A stretch of 64,000 nucleotides of DNA from Halococcus sediminicola (lineage in GTDB: Archaea > Halobacteriota > Halobacteria > Halobacteriales > Halococcaceae). The translations under genes were made by a program, and so were the position numbers. Shown here one piece after another: positions 57,778 through 64,000 of this stretch. The stretch spans positions 62,001 to 126,000 of the forward strand of contig NZ_BBMP01000022.1 of assembly GCF_000755245.1 (NCBI RefSeq), given 5' to 3'. The notes beneath the pieces were generated by a model. The model was not told where the DNA came from. It ran no database searches and saw nothing but the letters and a program-made list of their open reading frames with translations. Each line of letters starts with the position of its first letter. Within the stretch, counting starts at the first letter, position 1.

Positions 57778-58446
57778 GTGCAGCAACCGACCGAGGAGCA
57801 AGGACACGTCAGGCATTTCACGCTCTCGCTCCGGCCGGGGGAGGGTCTCGTCCACCCCGTCGACGACGCGCTCGCGGCCGCGCCAGCCATCGGCCGGGAG
57901 TCGCTGAGCCACATCCAGAGTCACGGCGGGACGAGCGCGCTGTGTTACCGGCTGCAGGGCGATGAAACGTCCCTCGCGAGCGTGCTCGACGAGCGCCCGG
58001 ACGTCCTCGTCTCCGACCACATCCGCGACCACGAGGGCGCGTTCGGGCTGTATCTCCGCGTCGAGGGGTGTCTCGATACGTTCGAGCGGTGTTTCTTCGA
58101 ACAAGGGCTGCTCGTCGACCCGCCGGTGACGTTCCCCGGTCATGGGCTTCCCCTGAGCGTCATCGGTACGCCCGCGATGGTCAAGCACGCGATGGAGCGC
58201 CTGCCCGACGGGACGGCCTGTTCGGTCGAGCGACTGGGTGCGGCGAACGCCGACCGACAGCTACTGGCGACGCTCACTGACCGCCAGCGCGAGGTCATCG
58301 AGACGGCCTTCGAACTCGGCTACTACGAGATCCCCCGGCAGACGACCCACGCCGACATCGCGGCCACGCTCGACCTCTCGGGGTCGACCGTCGACGAACA
58401 CCTCCGGAAGGCCGAAGCCAGACTGATGGAACAGTTGCTCTCCTGA
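57778..58446 (+). CDS. HTH_10 (bacterio-opsin activator-type) regulator
   Basis: A 222-residue haloarchaeal transcription regulator. The C-terminal HTH_10 domain is LTDRQREVIETAFELGYYEIPRQ followed by HADIAATLDLSGSTVDEHLRKAEA. The N-terminal 150 residues are a sensing or dimer domain with no recognised ligand motif. Starts with GTG 3 nt after the dehydrogenase stop, so it probably regulates its own operon or a lipid-related set. Confidence 0.85.
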   Translation: MQQPTEEQGHVRHFTLSLRPGEGLVHPVDDALAAAPAIGRESLSHIQSHGGTSALCYRLQGDETSLASVLDERPDVLVSDHIRDHEGAFGLYLRVEGCLDTFERCFFEQGLLVDPPVTFPGHGLPLSVIGTPAMVKHAMERLPDGTACSVERLGAANADRQLLATLTDRQREVIETAFELGYYEIPRQTTHADIAATLDLSGSTVDEHLRKAEARLMEQLLS

Positions 58447-58475
58447 CGCACGGTCACGTCGGTACACGATGCGGT

Positions 58476-58484
58476 GATTTAAAC
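58476..58484 (+). promoter_or_regulatory. TATA box of MTH865 gene
   Basis: GATTTAAAC, 57-65 nt upstream of the ATG at 58541, embedded in a GGTG/CACC symmetry. It implies a leader of about 30 nt. Confidence 0.45.
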
Positions 58485-58540
58485 ACCACTGCATGAGCGG
58501 CCACAGGGCTACGGTTCGATGACTCCATCCCTCACCTGCG

Positions 58541-58798
58541 ATGTCCGACAAAGACGAAATCAGACAGCAACTCCACGACGGCTTCGAGGACGCCGACTAC
58601 CCCGTATCAAGCCCGATGGACCTCGTGCCGGCCCTTCCCAATGGCCCCTCGACCACCTTCGAGTCCGGCGACGTGAGCTTCACCGCGATGGAACTCAACT
58701 CGCAGGCCGGTGGCCGACAGGAGTTCCCCTACGAGGACGTCGACCCGCTCGTCGACGACGTCATGGCCGGTCTCGAAGACGAGGGCTACTTCGACTGA
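58541..58798 (+). CDS. MTH865-family protein
   Basis: An 85-residue MTH865 homologue: EIRQQLHDGFEDADYPVSSP and MDLVPALPNGPSTTFESGD, then SFTAMELN. The family is archaeal, compact and of unknown function. No cysteine or metal motif. The gene stands alone between the HTH_10 gene and a convergent glutaredoxin gene. Confidence 0.85.
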   Translation: MSDKDEIRQQLHDGFEDADYPVSSPMDLVPALPNGPSTTFESGDVSFTAMELNSQAGGRQEFPYEDVDPLVDDVMAGLEDEGYFD

Positions 58799-58849
58799 GA
58801 CGCGCCGCTGGCGGACGACCGGTGCGTCGAAAGTCAAAAAACCGCCTTC

Positions 58850-59107
58850 TCAGGCCGCTGCGTCGCCGTAGGTCTCGTCGAGGTAGGCGACGATGTCGTC
58901 GGATTCACTCATTCCGTCGACGTCGTGTTCGGGGTCGACGAGGACCGGCACGCCGGTTTGGCCGCTGACGTCCTCGACTTCGGTGCGTTCGTCATGTGAA
59001 CTCGGCACCATGTGCGACTCGTAGTCGAGGTCGAGGTCGGCGAGTTTGTCCTTCACTTTCGCACAGTACGGACAGCCTTCCAATTCGTAGAGTTCGAGGT
59101 TCGACAC
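58850..59107 (-). CDS. Glutaredoxin-like protein
   Basis: An 85-residue glutaredoxin/thioredoxin-fold protein with active site GCPYC in LYELEGCPYCAKVKDKL, the cis-Pro segment GQTGVPVLVDPEHD and a SESDDIVAYLDETY end. Starts with GTG at 59107. Haloarchaea use gamma-glutamylcysteine rather than glutathione, so that may be its partner; this is inference. Confidence 0.85.
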   Translation of the reverse strand: MSNLELYELEGCPYCAKVKDKLADLDLDYESHMVPSSHDERTEVEDVSGQTGVPVLVDPEHDVDGMSESDDIVAYLDETYGDAAA

Positions 59108-59168
59108 AGAGGTAGTAGGGATGCGAGCCTCAAGAACGCCACGATGGTGCGGGCGGCGCACACTCCCG

Positions 59169-60566
59169 CTACGAGAACACGCCCGCGACCCGCCGACGGA
59201 TGCGCCGGCGCTGATAGATCGCCTCTCCGACGGTCCAGACGAGCACGACGAGCAGCGCCCCGACAAGCGCGGCGAAGGCCCAACTCGACAGCCAGACCGG
59301 GCGGACGAACGGCGTCACGTGCGCGTAGCGCTCGGCGGCCGACTGAACGGTCTCTTGGACGGGGGTGCCCGCCGCGGTCGCCGCGACCCACGTCGAAAAG
59401 CGCGTCTGGCTGGCGAGACCGCTCTCGGAACTCCCCGAGAGGGTGTAGTTGCCCGTGGCGTTCTGGTCGGCGATGGTCGGGCCGTGCGAGCCGCCGACCG
59501 AGGCGTTCCGGTCGGCCGACCCGGCGGCACTCAGTCGCTCGGCGTCGTAAGGTGCCCACGGTGCGTAGTACTCCCAGACGACCTCGCCCCTCGGTGTGAC
59601 TTCGAGCACGCGCTGGTTCAGCGTGTCCGTAATCAGGGTGTTGCCGTTGGGCAGGCGGTCGGCGTCGCGCGGCCAGTTGAACCCGCCCGAGAGTTCCCAC
59701 GTCCGGGCCCACTCGCCCTCGCCGCGGCGCTCGTACTCGACCACGCGGTCGTTCTCCGAATCGGCCACGAGGACGGTGGGCGTGCCGTCCGAGCCTTCGA
59801 GATAGTCGGGGTTGTGCTGTTCGAACAGCGTCGAGTGGTTGCCGTCGCTGCCCAGACGCATGGTGATGTTGCCCGTCTTCCGATCGACGACGATCGCCTG
59901 GTCGAAGTTGCGCGGCGAGGCGAGATACTTGCCCTCGCCGATCTTGTCGACGTCGTTGACGTGCGACCAGTCTTCCGAGTAGCCCCCGTCGGTCGATTCG
60001 GGGTAGTGCTCGTTGAACCGCCACTCCCAGACGATCTCTCCTTTGCCCCGGTCGTAGATGAACAGCCGGTCGTTGGCGACCCCCGACTCGTTCGTGTTGC
60101 GCATGTTCGCCACGAGCAACTGGTCGCCATTGATGAGGTCTACGTCGTGAGTGTCCTCGGCGTCGAATTTTTCACTCCAGACGCGAGTATCGGTTTCGGG
60201 GTCGAGTTCGTACACCACGGTATCGCCCGGTACCGTGGATGTCACGAGCAGGTTGCCATTGGAAAGCGGGTCGACGTCGTAGAACCAGCGTGCACCCTCC
60301 TGTGAGCCGTTGTGCACCCACTCCGTTCCCCCGCGCTCGCCGGCCGAGACGAGTCGGGCCGGCTTCTTCCCGTTGCCGATGCCCTGGAAGTGGAACCCCT
60401 GCACGCTCACGACCGTCGAGCCGTTGGCGGGTTCGTCGACCGTGCCGGGACCGAGGTTCGTCGGTTCGTAGGTGGCCGCCGAGACGGCCGCCGCGAGCAG
60501 CAGCGCACCGACGACGAGCGCGAGCAGCCCCCGGAGCAGCCAGCGCCGCGGCGGAAGCGAATCCAT
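59169..60566 (-). CDS. Arylsulfotransferase (ASST)-like beta-propeller membrane protein
   Basis: A 465-residue protein anchored by an N-terminal helix (LLRGLLALVVGALLLAAAVS) and a C-terminal helix with a basic tail. The body is a beta-propeller of ASST type, with repeats such as YELDPETDTRVW, THDVDLINGDQLLVA and HPD-like WSHVNDVDKIGEGKYL, FDQAIVVDRKTG. Family enzymes transfer sulfate between phenols; whether this one has the catalytic His is not settled. Faces the outside. Confidence 0.8.
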   Translation of the reverse strand: MDSLPPRRWLLRGLLALVVGALLLAAAVSAATYEPTNLGPGTVDEPANGSTVVSVQGFHFQGIGNGKKPARLVSAGERGGTEWVHNGSQEGARWFYDVDPLSNGNLLVTSTVPGDTVVYELDPETDTRVWSEKFDAEDTHDVDLINGDQLLVANMRNTNESGVANDRLFIYDRGKGEIVWEWRFNEHYPESTDGGYSEDWSHVNDVDKIGEGKYLASPRNFDQAIVVDRKTGNITMRLGSDGNHSTLFEQHNPDYLEGSDGTPTVLVADSENDRVVEYERRGEGEWARTWELSGGFNWPRDADRLPNGNTLITDTLNQRVLEVTPRGEVVWEYYAPWAPYDAERLSAAGSADRNASVGGSHGPTIADQNATGNYTLSGSSESGLASQTRFSTWVAATAAGTPVQETVQSAAERYAHVTPFVRPVWLSSWAFAALVGALLVVLVWTVGEAIYQRRRIRRRVAGVFS

Positions 60567-60618
60567 ACCGTTCAGGACATCCCGTCGGTTGAATCGCTTG
60601 CGATTGCCGCCCGTCCGC

Positions 60619-61140
60619 TCACTCGTCGGCGAGCAGTTCGGTGGCGGTAACCAGCGCGTCGAGTTCGACGTCGGCGTCGGCGAGCGCCTCGCGTGCGCCC
60701 TCCTCGCGGTCGACGACGACGAGCACGCGCTCGACGTGTGCGCCCGCCTCGCGCAGCGCCGCGACCGCATCGAGCGCGCTCTGGCCCGTGGTGGCGATGT
60801 CCTCGACGACGACCACCGACTCGCCCTCCTCGAACCTCCCCTCGATGCGATTGCCCGTGCCGTACCCCTTCTGTTCTTTTCTGACGATGACGTACGGCGC
60901 GTCGGTCGCGAGGCTCGTCGCGGCGACCAGCGGAACGGCCCCGAGCGCCACGCCGGCGAGCTTCTCGTCGTCGAGCCGTTCGGCGAACGATTCGGCGATC
61001 AGCGAGAGACACGAGGGATCGGTCTCGAAGCGGTACTTGTCCACGTAGTAGTCGCTCGTGCCGCCGTGCGAGAGTTCGAACTCGCCGAACTCGATCGCGT
61101 CGGCGTCCCGAAGCGCGTCGATGAGTTCCGTTTCGGTCAT
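60619..61140 (-). CDS. pyrE: Orotate phosphoribosyltransferase
   Basis: A 173-residue OPRTase of pyrimidine synthesis, making OMP from orotate and [24 protein letters not shown] opens the fold, [15 protein letters not shown] is the flexible loop, and [18 protein letters not shown] the PRPP motif. The ATG at 61140 has a TATA box 21-30 nt upstream, so it is leaderless. Not next to other pyr genes here. Confidence 0.95.
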   Translation of the reverse strand: MTETELIDALRDADAIEFGEFELSHGGTSDYYVDKYRFETDPSCLSLIAESFAERLDDEKLAGVALGAVPLVAATSLATDAPYVIVRKEQKGYGTGNRIEGRFEEGESVVVVEDIATTGQSALDAVAALREAGAHVERVLVVVDREEGAREALADADVELDALVTATELLADE

Positions 61141-61160
61141 GTACGCGGGTCGAATGGAGG

Positions 61161-61170
61161 GAGTATAAAC
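61161..61170 (-). promoter_or_regulatory. TATA box of pyrE
   Basis: On the minus strand GTTTATACTC, 21-30 nt upstream of the pyrE ATG. Confidence 0.6.
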
Positions 61171-61208
61171 GGCGCGACAGCGCACGACCACCGTCGTTGG
61201 ACTCTCGT

Positions 61209-61221
61209 CCCCCCCCCCCCC
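61209..61221. repeat. 13-base C homopolymer
   Basis: Thirteen consecutive C on the plus strand (G on the minus strand) in the 88-bp gap between the DUF502 stop and the pyrE promoter, the longest homopolymer noticed in the window. Confidence 0.9.
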
Positions 61222-61228
61222 TCTCCCC

Positions 61229-61840
61229 TCAGCGCGACTCCTGCCGGCGATACAGCGGTTCGTCCTCGACGTCGATGGGGACGCCGGTATCGTTGGTCTC
61301 GCCGAAACCGGCGCTGAGGACGCGCGTGAGGGCGTCCTCGACGCGCTCGTCGGTCTCTTGGTACTGGTCGGGCGAGACCTCGACGACGAACCCCGTGGTG
61401 ATGTTCGGTGCGGTCGGCAAGAAGAGCACATCGCGGCCGTCCTCGGTCCGTTTTCCCGTTTTGAACGCCGTCATCCGCAGTCCGTCCCAGGTTTCGAGTT
61501 TTACCGGGGTTTGGAGGTCTGCGGTGCCCGTCACCGCGGTTTCGACGGCCATCTTCGAGGCGTTGTAGACCACGCGCAGGCCCGGCAGGCTGTTCATAAC
61601 GTCGTCGATGGCGCTCTCGACCAGTGGACCGCTCGCGGTGCGCATCAGGTAGCCAACGCCGAAGACCAGCAGGGCGAACACCGCGAGCGTCAGCGGCACG
61701 CGGACGATGGCCGGCTGGATGGCCTCGATGAACGGCAGGCTGGCGATGGCGTTGTAGACGAACGCGAGCACGTAGAGGGTGACGATGATGGGCACGAGCA
61801 CGACCAGTCCACGGGTTCCGTCGCGCTTCCAGGAGACCAT
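61229..61840 (-). CDS. DUF502 family membrane protein
   Basis: A 203-residue protein with two hydrophobic segments ([20 protein letters not shown] and [19 protein letters not shown]) and a soluble domain with [20 protein letters not shown] and [17 protein letters not shown]502 is widespread in bacteria and archaea with no settled function. A TATA box at 61864-61874 is 24-34 nt upstream of the ATG. Confidence 0.82.
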   Translation of the reverse strand: MVSWKRDGTRGLVVLVPIIVTLYVLAFVYNAIASLPFIEAIQPAIVRVPLTLAVFALLVFGVGYLMRTASGPLVESAIDDVMNSLPGLRVVYNASKMAVETAVTGTADLQTPVKLETWDGLRMTAFKTGKRTEDGRDVLFLPTAPNITTGFVVEVSPDQYQETDERVEDALTRVLSAGFGETNDTGVPIDVEDEPLYRRQESR

Positions 61841-61932
61841 TGGCTCGTATGATTACCCCCGAAGGTTATCATACTGCCGGCGAAATCCGGGGACAGCGGG
61901 GTCCGTCGGTGCCACATCGGGTTCGCGGCGGT

Positions 61933-62766
61933 CTACCGGCCGACTATCGCGCGTAGCCCAAACAGCAGGTTTTGTCGGCGCTCCATCATCCGACGGTAGA
62001 AATACGAGAACCACCGGTCGCCGTAGGGCACGTACTGATGGACCTCGTACTCCGCGGTGAGATCACGCTGTGCGCTCTCACGCACCCCCATCAGCATCTG
62101 TATCTCGAAGTCGGTTCCGTGAGTGTCGTGTAGCTCTTTGGCGTAGTCGACCATCGCGGGGTCGTGGCTGCCGACCGCGATGCCGCCGTCGAACTCGGCG
62201 AACATGATGTCGAGACACTCGCGGTAGGCCTCGTCGACACGCGATTTCTCCCGGTGGGCGACCGCGGCGGGTTCGTCGTAGGCACCCTTCACGAGTCGTA
62301 CCTTTCCGGGGTAGTCGGCCAGTCGGTGGAGGTCGTCGGGGGTGCGCTCGAGGTTCGCCTGCACGCAGACACCGAGGTCTTCGTATTCGGTGACGTGGTG
62401 GGTGTAGGCATCGAGGGTCACGTCGGTCGTCTCGTGGTCTTCCATATCGATCCAGACGAACACCCCGTGTTCGGTCGCGCGCTCGACGACGCGTTGGAGG
62501 TTCGAGCGAAAGCACTCCTCGGCGACGCCGAGACCGAGCTGTGAGGGTTTGACCGAAATCGATGTATCGAGTCCCGCCTCGCCGATGGCTTCGACGAGCG
62601 CACAGTAGGCCTCGCGGTCTTCGGCGGCCGGCTCGGGGCTGTCGTAGTGCTCGCCGAGGAGGTTGCAGATGCTCGCGATGCCCTCGGCATCGAGCGCGCG
62701 GGCGTGAGCCAGCACGTCGCGGTCGGTCTCACCGGCGACGAACCGGCTCGCGATCGGTGGTATCAT
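61933..62766 (-). CDS. Proline dehydrogenase
   Basis: A 277-residue FAD-dependent proline dehydrogenase (PutA barrel), oxidising proline to pyrroline-5-carboxylate. Motifs are TSISVKPSQLGLG, GVFVWIDMEDHETTD, KVRLVKGAYDEP and FEIQMLMGVRES; the C-terminal end RWFSYFYRRMMERRQN holds the substrate-binding Arg residues. A monofunctional short form. The dehydrogenase that would follow is not next to it. Confidence 0.88.
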   Translation of the reverse strand: MIPPIASRFVAGETDRDVLAHARALDAEGIASICNLLGEHYDSPEPAAEDREAYCALVEAIGEAGLDTSISVKPSQLGLGVAEECFRSNLQRVVERATEHGVFVWIDMEDHETTDVTLDAYTHHVTEYEDLGVCVQANLERTPDDLHRLADYPGKVRLVKGAYDEPAAVAHREKSRVDEAYRECLDIMFAEFDGGIAVGSHDPAMVDYAKELHDTHGTDFEIQMLMGVRESAQRDLTAEYEVHQYVPYGDRWFSYFYRRMMERRQNLLFGLRAIVGR

Positions 62767-62853
62767 GCACGCACCTCCCGCCGACGGTGACAAAGAACTG
62801 TCGTTCGCGGACGAAACAGGGTGGTTAAGACCGCTCGGTGCCGAGTTATCCCC

Positions 62854-63399
62854 GTGACTCTCGTCGAGACGGTCGCCGTCGCGATATGGACGATGCTGCC
62901 GGCGTACGTTCCGAACAACGCCGCTGTCCTGCTGGGTGGCGGTCAGCCCATCGACGACGGCCGAACGCTCGACGACGCGCGCATCCTCGGCGACGGCAAG
63001 ACGTGGCGCGGCGCGCTCGCCGGCACGCTCGCCGGCGTGGCGCTCGCGCTCGTCCTCAATGCGATCGCCCCCGCGGTCGGAACCGCGACCGGGTTGGCGC
63101 TGCCGACCTTTCCACCCATCGCCGTCCTCGCGCTCCCGCTCGGAGCGATACTCGGCGACATGCTCGCCTCCTTCCTCAAGCGGCGCACGGGCCGCTCGCG
63201 TGGAGCCGCCTTCCCGGGTCTCGACCAACTCGATTTCCTCGTCGGCGCGCTCGCACTCACCGCGCTGACCGTCACCGACTGGTTCACCGCGACGTTCACC
63301 CTCGGCGTGCTCGCCACGATCGTCCTCGTGACCCCGCTGTTGCACGTCACCACGAACGTCGTCGCCTATCGTGCCGGGTTGAAAAGCGAGCCGTGGTAG
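62854..63399 (+). CDS. carS: CDP-archaeol synthase
   Basis: A 181-residue membrane enzyme (CarS, DUF46), transferring CTP to digeranylgeranylglyceryl phosphate to give CDP-archaeol, the activated archaeal lipid. LPAYVPNNAAVLLGGG, LGDGKTWRGALAGTLAG and FPGLDQLDFLVGAL are family signatures. It has about five helices. The GTG at 62854 is chosen because TGGTTAAG lies 25-32 nt upstream. Confidence 0.93.
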   Translation: MTLVETVAVAIWTMLPAYVPNNAAVLLGGGQPIDDGRTLDDARILGDGKTWRGALAGTLAGVALALVLNAIAPAVGTATGLALPTFPPIAVLALPLGAILGDMLASFLKRRTGRSRGAAFPGLDQLDFLVGALALTALTVTDWFTATFTLGVLATIVLVTPLLHVTTNVVAYRAGLKSEPW

Positions 63400-63402
63400 T
63401 AC

Positions 63403-63650
63403 CTTTTTACTTCGTCGGGTTCGCGCGAGGCGCGAACCACTCCTCGCAAAAAGCTACGCTAAAAACTTCCCGCTCGTTCGCTTCGCTCACTCCCGGTGAA
63501 CCCCGCTCACTTCGTTCGCGCGGACATCCTCCGCAAACCGTACAGCACCGCTGAAGCCCTCGGCGCGCGCTCACTTCGTTCGCTGCTCGCTTCGCTCGCG
63601 CACCTCGCCCTTCATCCACCAGGAGCGGCCACCGCAGCCACACAACCGCC
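63403..63650 (-). repeat. Dispersed repeat, copy B (fills gap 63400-63753)
   Basis: A gene-free stretch homologous, on the other strand, to 32735-33052. It shares GGATGAAGGGCGAGG, GCCGAGGGCTTC, GCGGTGCTGT, GGGGTTCACCG and TTTTTGCGA in the same order. The end nearest carS carries one hairpin: GGTTCGCGC (63418-63426) and GCGCGAACC (63430-63438) around GAG. The rest of the gap to hemC holds nothing else supported. Confidence 0.8.
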
Positions 63651-63753
63651 ACCGGCCGGCGGCAGCGCCGGCAAACAAATCCAGCAGTGAGCTCCAGTCG
63701 GTGCGCGCGGCGTCTCTCGAAGGGGGTATGAACCCAGCCACCCGAACGCCGGC

Positions 63754-64000
63754 ATGAGCACACACGAGGGAGCCATCAGGCTGGCGACACGGGGGTCCGA
63801 CCTCGCGCGCCGACAGGCCACCGGCGTCAAGGAACACCTCGAATCCCGCCGCCGCGCAGTCGAACTCGTCGAGGTCGAGACGACGGGTGACAAGATCCGC
63901 GACGAACTCATCCACCGTCTCGGAAAGACGGGCGCGTTCGTCCGCGCGCTCGACGAGGAGGTTCTGGATGGTGACTGCGACCTCGCCGTCCACTCGATGA
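63754..64000 (+). CDS. hemC: Hydroxymethylbilane synthase, N-terminal part
   Basis: The first 82 codons of porphobilinogen deaminase, cut by the window end. RLATRGSDLARRQATGV is the family start, VETTGDKIRDELIHRLG and TGAFVRALDEEVLDGDCDLAVHS follow. It builds the linear tetrapyrrole from four porphobilinogens for heme, siroheme and cobamide. A GTATGAAC element about 27 nt upstream supports the ATG at 63754. Confidence 0.93.
   Translation, partial: MSTHEGAIRLATRGSDLARRQATGVKEHLESRRRAVELVEVETTGDKIRDELIHRLGKTGAFVRALDEEVLDGDCDLAVHSM

Noticed and set aside
63407-63763. 118-codon minus-strand frame at the right end
   Set aside because: It lies across dispersed repeat B and the hemC start region. 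Its translation (PRERSERGSP-type) mirrors the repeat, not a protein family.

Overview
The window comes from a haloarchaeon (class Halobacteria). The signs are: high G+C with strong third-position G/C, very acidic proteins, Tat-type secretion signals (several combined with lipoboxes), archaeal information-processing genes (TFB, aCPSF1, NreA with a C-terminal PCNA-binding tail, archaeal RNase HI), archaeal lipid synthesis (CarS), and TATA boxes 22-32 nt upstream of start codons, as expected for leaderless mRNAs. Genus cannot be fixed from sequence alone. No transposase, CRISPR array, rRNA or replication origin was seen. One tRNA (Gln, UUG) is present.

Layout. 0.1-5.2 kb is a surface-glycan block of lower G+C: GT4 glycosyltransferase, polysaccharide pyruvyl transferase family protein, Wzx-like flippase and a sulfatase/AP-superfamily protein. 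5.3-8.3 kb is a large Tat-exported beta-helix protein whose C-terminal half is six motif copies spaced exactly 258 bp. 8.5-14.2 kb holds a K+ channel-like protein with two RCK modules, a DUF3179 lipoprotein divergent from a TlpA/CcdA thiol-redox pair, a DUF4349 lipoprotein and a macro-domain protein. 14.3-18.9 kb is a complete TAXI-TRAP uptake operon (binding protein, DUF1850, fused permease). 19.6-23.5 kb has aCPSF1 and TrkH with a small membrane protein.

23.5-32.7 kb is mixed housekeeping (EamA transporter, endonuclease III, DUF371, a degenerate GH2-like protein, a coiled-coil protein preceded by a 43-codon leaderless ORF, SppA, deaminase, DUF373, AroD). 32.7-33.05 kb and 63.4-63.65 kb are two inverted copies of a dispersed non-coding repeat carrying tri-loop hairpins. 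33-48.5 kb has two CPBP proteins, NreA, an MFS transporter, TFB, RNase HI with its operon partner, PadR, pyrophosphatase, a phosphodiesterase-like protein, dodecin, a membrane-protein trio, a class V aminotransferase, a Usp-like protein and MscS.

48.6-53.3 kb is the sufC-sufB-sufD operon followed by a ferritin-like protein and a DtxR-family regulator: Fe-S assembly and iron control. Beyond the tRNA, 53.4-55.1 kb is an overlapping operon of an R2-like di-iron protein, a 95-residue protein and a plant-type [2Fe-2S] ferredoxin, under a promoter with a good inverted repeat; it is the best candidate here for an uncharacterised enzyme system. 55.1-58.5 kb has two SCP2-type proteins in divergent orientation, an acyl-CoA dehydrogenase and an HTH_10 regulator. 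58.5-64 kb has MTH865, glutaredoxin, arylsulfotransferase, PyrE, DUF502, proline dehydrogenase, CarS and the start of HemC.
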